6,194 nt of DNA, from positions 1-6,194 of the forward strand of contig JASIEW010000108.1 of NCBI GenBank assembly GCA_030045755.1, written 5' to 3'. This document shows, in pieces, positions 1 to 3,898 of the stretch (positions within the stretch are counted from its first letter, which is position 1; the number at the start of each line of letters is the position of its first letter). Below the pieces are notes generated by a model, which was given only the letters and a program-made list of their open reading frames with translations, searched no databases and was not told the DNA's origin. The translations under genes were made by a program, and so were the position numbers. Source of the DNA: Nitrososphaerales archaeon. GTDB lineage: Archaea > Thermoproteota > Nitrososphaeria > Nitrososphaerales > UBA183.

Positions 1-101
1 GCTGCGATCAGATGAGGAGATTTGGTTATTGCCGTAAGCAATACCCCTTGCGCCCTTTCGTCTGAGGGCCAGACCCAGATCCCTTTGTTCACAACCGCCA
101 T
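1..101 (-). CDS. 5' end of an unrecognised protein, leaves the window
   Basis: An open frame on the minus strand starts with ATG at 101 and stays open to the window edge, giving 33 complete codons. The protein begins MAVVNKGIWVWPSD and continues with a segment resembling an amphipathic helix (ERAQGVLLTAITKSPHLIAA). I do not recognise the family. Support comes from codon choice like the neighbours, from the lack of a comparable plus-strand frame (these stop by 14, 36 and 62), and from an AT-rich element at 139-145 in position to drive it. It is divergent from the coiled-coil gene at 220. The frame is short enough that it could be open by chance. Confidence 0.45.
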   Translation of the reverse strand, partial: MAVVNKGIWVWPSDERAQGVLLTAITKSPHLIA

Positions 102-138
102 CCAACCACTACGATTGATAAGTTCTCTGCGAATTGGG

Positions 139-145
139 ATTTAAT
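139..145 (-). promoter_or_regulatory. Possible TATA box for the minus-strand gene starting at 101
   Basis: The minus strand reads ATTAAAT here, preceded by a purine-rich stretch (AAAAGCG). A start 26-28 bases downstream would fall near 115, leaving about 14 bases of leader before the ATG at 101. This is pattern matching only; the whole 102-219 stretch is AT-richer than its surroundings and otherwise shows nothing recognisable. Confidence 0.3.
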
Positions 146-167
146 CGCTTTTACTGCGTTATCAATT

Positions 168-175
168 GTTTTTAG
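168..175 (+). promoter_or_regulatory. Possible TATA box for the coiled-coil gene at 220
   Basis: GTTTTTAG is the best TATA-like string upstream of the ATG at 220. It would place a transcription start near 200, giving a leader of about 20 bases with no Shine-Dalgarno motif. The match is weak. Confidence 0.25.
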
Positions 176-219
176 TTTGTCTGAACAAGTAAACCCCTAG
201 ACTGTGTAACCTGACAACG

Positions 220-486
220 ATGGAGACTATAACCCAATATGCCGACCAGAGGACTGAGCTCGAGGAGAAGATAAGGTCGCTCGAGGCTGAGAAGGCCTCG
301 CTGCTCACCAGCATAGCGTCTCTCAAGGAGAGAATCGCCCTGAACGAGCTGGAGAAGTCGACCGCCGCGCTGGAAAGCGAGGTGGAAGCACTCCGGACCG
401 AGAAGGCAGTGCTGGACGAGAAGATGGCGACTTACGAATCGGAGGCGGGCTACAATCTGCCCCCGATTGGAACTGAGGGAGTCTAG
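220..486 (+). CDS. Small coiled-coil protein, function unknown
   Basis: An 88-residue acidic protein made almost entirely of heptad repeats. Hydrophobic a/d positions can be followed through L14, I18, L21, L28, I32, L35, I39, then after a shift of register near residues 41-44 through L44, L51, V55, L58, L65, M69 and Y72. The C-terminal 14 residues (GYNLPPIGTEGV region) are not helical and may be a short tail or peptide motif. There is no signal peptide, membrane segment or cysteine. The start ATG at 220 is the first in frame. Its stop is 3 bases from the stop of the convergent zinc-ribbon/coiled-coil gene, so the mRNAs probably overlap at their 3' ends. I do not recognise a family; a structural or adaptor role is plausible but inferred. 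Confidence 0.7.
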   Translation: METITQYADQRTELEEKIRSLEAEKASLLTSIASLKERIALNELEKSTAALESEVEALRTEKAVLDEKMATYESEAGYNLPPIGTEGV

Positions 487-489
487 GTT

Positions 490-927
490 CTAAGTAATCC
501 TGGAAGCCTTCTGCTCGAGTTCTCCTTTTTCTTTTCGCAGGAACTCCACATAGGACTGGAGTTCCGAGAACTTGGACCGCAAGACCTTCACCTCGTTTTC
601 CTTCGCGGCCTTTTCCATCGTGTCTTCCATTTCCCTCTGACGCTCCTCCATGCCCCTTAGCTTCGAATTGAGCTCGTCGTTGCCCTTCTTCACCGACGTC
701 AGCTCGTCCTTGATTGACTTCAGTTGCTCTTCGGCGACAATGAGGTACCTCTGTTTGCTGATTACAGTCGGAAACATGGTCCCGCACTTCGAGCAGGTGT
801 ACATCCCCACCCTTCTCTCCGTCATCCCTCTCTCGCCCTTCGATGGCTCTACGATGACGTTGAAGCTTCTGGATGGCACGGATTCCTTGTTCCCGCACTT
901 CGGACAGTTCGGCAAGTCGCCCTTCAC
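490..927 (-). CDS. Zinc-ribbon protein with long C-terminal coiled coil
   Basis: A 145-residue protein in two parts. Residues 8-11 (CPKC) and 45-48 (CSKC) form a two-knuckle zinc ribbon, with the spacer holding FNVIVEPSKGERG and ending GMYTCSKCGTMFP. Residues about 58-140 are a charged coiled coil (EEQLKSIKDEL onward) with regular hydrophobic spacing. The start is GTG at 927, placing the first CxxC at residue 8. No strong Shine-Dalgarno sequence precedes it. It lies 23 bases downstream of the UPF0147 gene on the same strand and is probably co-transcribed with it. Zinc ribbons of this type usually bind nucleic acid or protein and the coil would oligomerise; the precise role is unknown. No catalytic motif is visible. 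Confidence 0.8.
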   Translation of the reverse strand: MKGDLPNCPKCGNKESVPSRSFNVIVEPSKGERGMTERRVGMYTCSKCGTMFPTVISKQRYLIVAEEQLKSIKDELTSVKKGNDELNSKLRGMEERQREMEDTMEKAAKENEVKVLRSKFSELQSYVEFLRKEKGELEQKASRIT

Positions 928-950
928 CGAGGCCAGTTTGTGTTAAAGCT

Positions 951-1235
951 TTACTGCTCTCTTATCGACTCTAACTCGGAGACTGCGGACCAGAGTGTCA
1001 CTCTGGCAAACGAGGGCATGTTGGGATCCTGAGCCACTTCGTCTAAAACGCTGACTGCGTTAGCAGCCCTGACCGCGATGCTCTGTTTTGGGTCTTGCAA
1101 CATGAGGATTGAGTCTTTCACTATCTTCCTTATGTTCCTCGGCGTTATGTTCGAGTCGGAAATCTGTTGGAGGCTGGTAACGGCCTTTGCCAGTCTGGCG
1201 TCGTTCTCTTGTTGTTTCTTCAGCTTTGCACTCAA
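951..1235 (-). CDS. UPF0147 family protein
   Basis: The C-terminal part carries the signature of this small, conserved archaeal family of unknown function: TPRNIRK, then AVRAANAVSVLDEVAQDPNMP, then AVSELESI, forming an all-helical protein. I chose the TTG at 1235 (94 residues, beginning SAKLKKQQEN), because family members are about 85-100 residues, because AAGGT lies 7 bases upstream, and because the longer frame from GTG at 1304 (117 residues) starts on top of a TATA element. The extension would add TRDEKHLIPWNHPRVCKAK, unlike the family N-terminus as I know it. The gene is first in a two-gene unit with the zinc-ribbon/coiled-coil gene. Family assignment is firm; the exact start is not. Confidence 0.9.
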   Translation of the reverse strand: MSAKLKKQQENDARLAKAVTSLQQISDSNITPRNIRKIVKDSILMLQDPKQSIAVRAANAVSVLDEVAQDPNMPSFARVTLWSAVSELESIREQ

Positions 1236-1242
1236 CCGAATG

Positions 1243-1247
1243 ACCTT
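1243..1247 (-). promoter_or_regulatory. Shine-Dalgarno-like site supporting the TTG start at 1235
   Basis: The minus strand reads AAGGT here, 7 bases before the TTG at 1235. No comparable site precedes the alternative GTG at 1304, so this favours the shorter UPF0147 protein. Confidence 0.35.
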
Positions 1248-1303
1248 CGCTTTACAAACGCGTGGATGATTCCATGGGATTAAGTGCTTTTCGTCACGAG
1301 TCA

Positions 1304-1310
1304 CTTTATA
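1304..1310 (+). promoter_or_regulatory. TATA box for the p27-type gene, also readable on the minus strand
   Basis: CTTTATA is centred about 28-29 bases before the ATG at 1336, the spacing expected for a leaderless archaeal transcript. On the minus strand the same bases read TATAAAG; a start about 27 bases further on would be near 1280, giving the UPF0147 gene a leader of about 45 bases that includes the AAGGT site. One element may therefore serve both divergent genes. Confidence 0.6.
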
Positions 1311-1335
1311 GAAGAGGACGCCGCATCGTCGTCAG

Positions 1336-1668
1336 ATGAGCAAGGGGGGCAAGAACGGGACGAAGTTGGCAGCAGAGCTGATCAGTAAGGGGGCCACGAT
1401 GCTAAGCGAACCTTGTCCCCAATGCGGAGGGATTCAGTTGAGATACCACGGGAAGGTCTTCTGCGCCAGCCATGACGACCTTTCGTCGGTCGCCCGCTTG
1501 GGTGCCGCTTCTGTCGAAGCGGTGGTCGCTGCGATGAGAGAAGTGATTCTTGCCAAACTTAGTGAAACTGCCGCGGCCTTGGACGGCGAAGGCGACCTGC
1601 AAAAGCAGGATCAACTCGTGTCGTTGATGACGAAGTACTTCGACCTCCTTCAGAAGTTCCCGAAGTAA
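1336..1668 (+). CDS. p27 autoantigen (Sjogren/scleroderma autoantigen 1) family zinc-ribbon protein
   Basis: A 110-residue protein. Residues 11-25 (LAAELISKGATMLSE) lead into a zinc-binding motif C27-PQ-C30 followed by a short beta segment (GIQLRYHGKVFC) and C43, the arrangement of the archaeal/eukaryotic autoantigen p27 family (Auto_anti-p27). The fourth ligand position holds H46 (C43-AS-H46) where a cysteine is usual, so the site would be C3H. Residues about 50-108 are helical and end LLQKFPK. Archaeal members are small proteins without a demonstrated function; the eukaryotic name comes from serum reactivity and says nothing about role. The start ATG at 1336 is supported by a TATA box at 1304-1310, indicating a leaderless message. 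Confidence 0.85.
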   Translation: MSKGGKNGTKLAAELISKGATMLSEPCPQCGGIQLRYHGKVFCASHDDLSSVARLGAASVEAVVAAMREVILAKLSETAAALDGEGDLQKQDQLVSLMTKYFDLLQKFPK

Positions 1669-1673
1669 CGCAC

Positions 1674-1682
1674 GCTTAAATC
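1674..1682 (+). promoter_or_regulatory. TATA box for the peroxiredoxin gene
   Basis: CTTAAATC lies in the 37-base gap after the p27-type gene, centred about 28 bases before the GTG at 1706. The spacing fits a leaderless transcript beginning at or next to the start codon. Confidence 0.5.
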
Positions 1683-1705
1683 TGGACCTGAGCGATTCGA
1701 ATGGT

Positions 1706-2185
1706 GTGGTGCCTAGGCTAGGGCAGAAGGCGCCTGATTTCTCCCTCCCCGACGCGAACCAAGTCAACCGGTCGTTGAACGAATTTACTAAGAGAGGGAC
1801 AGCCATCTTGGCTTTCTTCCCGTTCGCGTTTTCCGGAGTGTGCGACAGGGAGATGTGCACGTTCAGAGACGATGCAGCGGCTCTGGAGGACTCGAAGACA
1901 CAACTGATAGCTGTGAGCGTGGATAGCGCATACACGTTGAAGGCGTTCGCGCAGACGTACAACCTGCAGTTTCCTCTCTTGAGCGACTTCAACAAAAGAG
2001 TCAGCAAGTCCTACGGAGTGCTGCAGAGCCAGTGGGAGGGCCTCGGCTACAAGGGAGTAGCCAAGAGATCCGTGTTCCTGGTCGACGGGCGAGGCATCCT
2101 AAGATATAGATGGGTGAGCGACGGCGCAGTTGACGAACCGCCCTATTCCGACGTGAGAGAGGCGGCCAAACGACTGAAAACCTGA
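1706..2185 (+). CDS. Peroxiredoxin (AhpC/TSA, AhpE/Bcp-like)
   Basis: A 159-residue thiol peroxidase that would reduce H2O2 or organic hydroperoxides in the cytoplasm. The N-terminus (LGQKAPDFSLPDA) starts the thioredoxin-like fold. The active site reads P39-FAFS-GV-C46, the PxxxS/TxxC motif, with C46 as peroxidatic cysteine. C51 follows after four residues, the spacing of the resolving cysteine in the PrxQ/Bcp type. The conserved arginine is probably R121 (AKRSVFLVD). LLSDFNKRVSKSYGV is typical of archaeal AhpE-like proteins. Length is normal. The start is GTG at 1706, or the adjacent GTG at 1709; the ATG at 1701 is out of frame and stops after six codons. Thioredoxin or a similar reductant is not encoded nearby. 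The gene is probably transcribed alone. Confidence 0.95.
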   Translation: MVPRLGQKAPDFSLPDANQVNRSLNEFTKRGTAILAFFPFAFSGVCDREMCTFRDDAAALEDSKTQLIAVSVDSAYTLKAFAQTYNLQFPLLSDFNKRVSKSYGVLQSQWEGLGYKGVAKRSVFLVDGRGILRYRWVSDGAVDEPPYSDVREAAKRLKT

Positions 2186-2192
2186 CCCTGGG

Positions 2193-2200
2193 TTTTTATA
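2193..2200 (+). promoter_or_regulatory. TATA box for the Fe-S carrier gene
   Basis: TTTTTATA, 8 bases after the peroxiredoxin stop and centred about 29 bases before the ATG at 2226, fits a leaderless start. The preceding T-run could also help end the upstream transcript. A GGAGG at 2204-2208 is too far from the ATG to act as a ribosome binding site. Confidence 0.6.
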
Positions 2201-2225
2201 CAAGGAGGCCGTCACGACTCAAAAG

Positions 2226-2582
2226 ATGAGCCAAGGGGCCGAAATCAAACCGATAGTGCAACTTACTGACAAGGCGGCTTCCGAGCTCAAGCTATACCTT
2301 GGGAGACAAAACAAGCCAGGCGCGGTTCTGAGAATATTTGTAACGGCAGGGGGATGCTCAGGTCTCTCGTATGGGATGGTCGTCGACAACAAAGTGACCG
2401 ACGACGACCTCGTCATAGAGGTAGACGGAGCGAAGGTCGTGGTCGACAGATCCAGTGCGCCGTTCATCGCCGGTTCTACGGTGGACTACAGGTCCGAGAA
2501 GTTAATGGGCGGCGGTTTTGTGATTGAAAATCCGAACGCCGTGTCTACATGTGGTTGCGGCGAGTCGTTCAGAACCGCATAG
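2226..2582 (+). CDS. A-type iron-sulfur cluster carrier (HesB/IscA/ErpA family)
   Basis: A 118-residue protein of the HesB-like fold, which accepts Fe-S clusters from a scaffold and delivers them to apo-proteins. The three ligand cysteines are present: C44 in TAGGCSGLSYG and C109/C111 in STCGCGESF. The typical sequence SSAPFIAGSTVDY followed by GGGFVIENPNA sits between them. Length agrees with the family; the first dozen residues are a short non-conserved lead. The start ATG at 2226 is supported by TATA spacing. No other suf or isc genes lie in the window, so the cluster donor must be elsewhere. The neighbouring peroxiredoxin gives an oxidative-stress flavour to this stretch, but each gene has its own promoter. 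Confidence 0.95.
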   Translation: MSQGAEIKPIVQLTDKAASELKLYLGRQNKPGAVLRIFVTAGGCSGLSYGMVVDNKVTDDDLVIEVDGAKVVVDRSSAPFIAGSTVDYRSEKLMGGGFVIENPNAVSTCGCGESFRTA

Positions 2583-2589
2583 GCAAATC

Positions 2590-2604
2590 CCTGCTTGTGG
2601 CAGG
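2590..2604. other. Short perfect stem-loop between the Fe-S carrier and the tRNA
   Basis: CCTGC and GCAGG pair perfectly around a five-base loop (TTGTG). The stem occupies most of the 22 bases between the converging Fe-S carrier stop (2582) and the tRNA 3' end (2605), so on the minus strand it is the immediate 3' trailer of the tRNA. It may assist 3' processing or transcript ending on either strand, but no T-run follows it. Confidence 0.3.
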
Positions 2605-2650
2605 CGCCGGGGGTAGGATTCGAACCCACGCGACCGTGAGGTCACGGGCT

Positions 2651-2664
2651 GACTGGTCTTTGAT
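2651..2664 (-). other. 14-base tRNA intron at 37/38
   Basis: With the first intron removed, this segment forms a bulge-helix-bulge with 3-base bulges AG|A and TC|A, the canonical cut geometry. The central helix pairs loop bases 32-35 (CTCG) with intron bases CCAG, three pairs plus a C-C mismatch opposite position 34. The inner helix is only TC/GA around an AAA loop. Sliding the cut by one base would give the same product. Confidence 0.65.
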
Positions 2665-2670
2665 CTCGAG

Positions 2671-2700
2671 TTGCGGATCCGTTTCGTTACCTAACAGATT
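2671..2700 (-). other. 30-base tRNA intron at non-canonical position 31/32
   Basis: Bases 26-29 of the tRNA (GCGG) pair perfectly with CCGC near the intron's 3' end, flanked by 3-base bulges GC|A and AA|C. The intron itself closes with a seven-pair helix, ATCTGTT with AACGGAT (one G-T). The helix outside the second bulge is poor, so this is a relaxed motif. Boundaries cannot slide without changing the product. Confidence 0.7.
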
Positions 2701-2755
2701 GCCCGCGCATTAACCACTCTGCCACCCCGGCCCGTTTTACGCCTCTCTTCCATGT

Positions 2756-2763
2756 CTATTATT
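2756..2763 (-). promoter_or_regulatory. Possible TATA box for the tRNA gene
   Basis: The minus strand reads AATAATAG, preceded by a purine-rich AAAGG that could be a TFB recognition element, 25-32 bases upstream of the tRNA 5' end at 2731. The 2732-2928 gap otherwise holds only the promoter of the ThyX pair and no gene I can support. Confidence 0.4.
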
Positions 2764-2893
2764 CCTTTGATGGTCGCGGGTCTGTTCGTCTCAAACGTTC
2801 GATGTAAACTTCGATTTGCTCCGCGGTTTGCAGACTAACGGAGGGTTCCTCACAGGAGTCAGCCGCGCAGTCCGAGAAGTTTGCGAAACCCAC

Positions 2894-2901
2894 GTTTAAA
2901 T
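2894..2901 (+). promoter_or_regulatory. TATA box for the thyX-polD1 cluster
   Basis: GTTTAAAT is the only good TATA element between the tRNA and the ThyX pair, centred about 31 bases before the GTG at 2929. A start near 2925 would leave at most a few leader bases. It also excludes the TTG at 2881, which lies upstream of it. Confidence 0.5.
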
Positions 2902-2928
2902 CGAAATCGTGTTCGGGTGTCGAATGAA

Positions 2929-3372
2929 GTGAAGGTCTCCCTCGTCTGGTCTTCTCCCCACCCTGAACTGACGATAGCCACGGCGATGAGGAGATGCTAC
3001 AGCACCAAACCGATTGAAGAAATAGAGGCCGAACTGGAACAGAAGGGGCCAGAGTACTGGAGGTTCCTGTTGTCGAAGGCCTTGCAGGACAAGTCTCTAG
3101 ACGTTCTTGAGCATTATACGATGACGTTGTTGCTCGAAGGCGCACAGGAGAACGACTTGCGCGGGCTAATCGTTGGCCATCCTCATCTACGCGCGAGCGT
3201 GCTCAAGACTGGAGTCTGGTTTGTGTCGCTAAACGCGAGAACTCTTCTGGAACTGTGGAAGGACGACCGGTCCAGAGGGTTTGCCGATCTGGCGGTCTCG
3301 GAGTTGAACAGCAAGAGCGTCGGACTGTTGTTCAACGAGTTGGCCTTTGGGGTAGGCAAAAGTGCGGGTTAA
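2929..3372 (+). CDS. ThyX-like protein lacking the catalytic RHR loop (subunit A)
   Basis: A 147-residue member of the flavin-dependent thymidylate synthase family by its beginning and end. The N-terminus MKVSLVWSSPHPE, IATAMRRCYS (residues 16-25) and SLDVLEHYTM (E61-H62) match ThyX positions up to the FAD-contacting histidine. VSLNARTLLEL (N102-A-R104) matches the flavin-side NAR motif. Between them the whole segment with RHRxxSxxxxSxR and the following helices is missing; only about 30 unrelated residues bridge it. The AQWEIR helix after NAR is also degraded (SRGFADLAV). It is 147 residues against roughly 200-250 for normal ThyX, and could not bind dUMP alone. I chose GTG at 2929 from the homology and the TATA spacing. 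It overlaps the catalytic-loop ThyX gene by 11 bases. A partner subunit or regulatory paralog is inferred. Confidence 0.8.
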   Translation: MKVSLVWSSPHPELTIATAMRRCYSTKPIEEIEAELEQKGPEYWRFLLSKALQDKSLDVLEHYTMTLLLEGAQENDLRGLIVGHPHLRASVLKTGVWFVSLNARTLLELWKDDRSRGFADLAVSELNSKSVGLLFNELAFGVGKSAG

Positions 3373-3892
3373 GCTCCTTTACCACACCGATGTCGACGTG
3401 CTGAAGCGCGCTGTTGCGAGCGCGGGCGCCTCCTTTGAGCCGCGCATGCTCATGGACCACGTGGTCTACATGTTCGAAATTGAAGATTGCAGTAGGGTGA
3501 CGACTCATCAGCTCGTGCGTCACAGGGTCGCGTCGTACGACCAAGAGTCCCAGAGATTCTCCGCGGCCACCAAGGAGGGCGTAGTCATTCCGCCCAGTGT
3601 GGCTTCGAACAAAGACGCTAGCAAAGCCTTCGATGAGGCACTTGGTTCTGTCTACGCCGCTTATGAGAAGATGACCTCGTTTGGCGTCCCCAAGGAGGAC
3701 GCGAGATACATCCTTCCCAGCGCGATCAAGACGAAGCTGGTGATGACGCTGAGCGCCAAGAGCCTCATGCACATGGTATGGCAGAGAACAGCGTTGCAGG
3801 CCCAATGGGAGATACGACAACTGGCTACAATGCTGGAAAACGAGGCGAAGAGAGCTACTCCAGAACTATGGTCCGAAATCATAGAGGAATAG
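3362..3892 (+). CDS. thyX: Flavin-dependent thymidylate synthase ThyX, catalytic-loop subunit (subunit B)
   Basis: ThyX makes dTMP from dUMP using methylene-tetrahydrofolate, FAD and NAD(P)H. This 176-residue protein carries the full signature RHRVASYDQESQR (residues 53-65), preceded by SRVTTHQLV, and later GVPKEDARYILP (108-119) and ALQAQWEIRQLA (144-155). R142 matches the conserved arginine before AQWE. It is short and altered on the flavin side: the N-terminal CY and GH segments are missing, EH is D32-H33, NAR is S131-A-K133, and the usual arginine after the LP helix is K125. These are just the features kept by the upstream paralog. The GTG start at 3362 lies inside the end of that gene, with GGGGTAGG a few bases upstream, suggesting translational coupling. 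Family membership is firm; activity without its neighbour is doubtful. Confidence 0.93.
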   Translation: MRVKLLYHTDVDVLKRAVASAGASFEPRMLMDHVVYMFEIEDCSRVTTHQLVRHRVASYDQESQRFSAATKEGVVIPPSVASNKDASKAFDEALGSVYAAYEKMTSFGVPKEDARYILPSAIKTKLVMTLSAKSLMHMVWQRTALQAQWEIRQLATMLENEAKRATPELWSEIIEE

Positions 3893-3898
3893 CTTCTG

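Larger units (their letters stand above)
2605..2731 (-). tRNA. tRNA-Ser(CGA), two introns
   Basis: A class II tRNA read on the minus strand. Acceptor halves GCCGGGG (2731-2725) and CCCCGGC (2612-2606) pair fully, with discriminator G at 2605; CCA is not encoded. D stem is GCA/TGC. The anticodon stem is CGGGC (2705-2701) with GCCCG (2649-2645). The long variable arm GACC-TCAC-GGTC (2643-2632) is diagnostic of Ser or Leu. The T arm is GTGGG-TTCGAAT-CCTAC. Fifty-one bases lie between the anticodon stem halves. Removing 30 (2671-2700) and 14 (2651-2664) leaves a seven-base loop CTCGAGA with U33 and anticodon CGA. G73 fits archaeal serine tRNA rather than leucine (usually A73). Mature length is 83 bases plus CCA. 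The gene is certain; the double-intron reading is inferred from pairing. Confidence 0.88.

Noticed and set aside
323..898. A 191-codon minus-strand frame overlapping the zinc-ribbon gene and the small coiled-coil gene
   Set aside because: It is low-complexity (Arg, Gly, Ser, Pro) and out of frame with the zinc-ribbon gene on the same strand, whose CxxC pairs and heptads are convincing.
1701..1721. ATG at 1701 as the peroxiredoxin start
   Set aside because: It is out of frame and reaches a stop after six codons; GTG at 1706 or 1709 is in frame.
2605..2731. A single-intron or leucine tRNA reading
   Set aside because: No single excision places U at position 33 with a Leu or Ser anticodon, and the discriminator is G rather than the A usual for archaeal tRNA-Leu.
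2881..2928. TTG at 2881 as start of the first ThyX-like gene
   Set aside because: It would add 16 Arg/Asn-rich residues ahead of the family N-terminus and lies upstream of the TATA box at 2894-2901.
2759..3145. A minus-strand frame covering the gap before the ThyX pair
   Set aside because: It overlaps the conserved N-terminal ThyX motifs on the other strand, crosses the TATA element, and shows no recognisable features.
2929..3892. The ThyX pair as one gene split by a frameshift
   Set aside because: Each protein begins with its own ThyX-like N-terminus and each has a version of the NAR region, so they are tandem copies rather than two halves of one frame.
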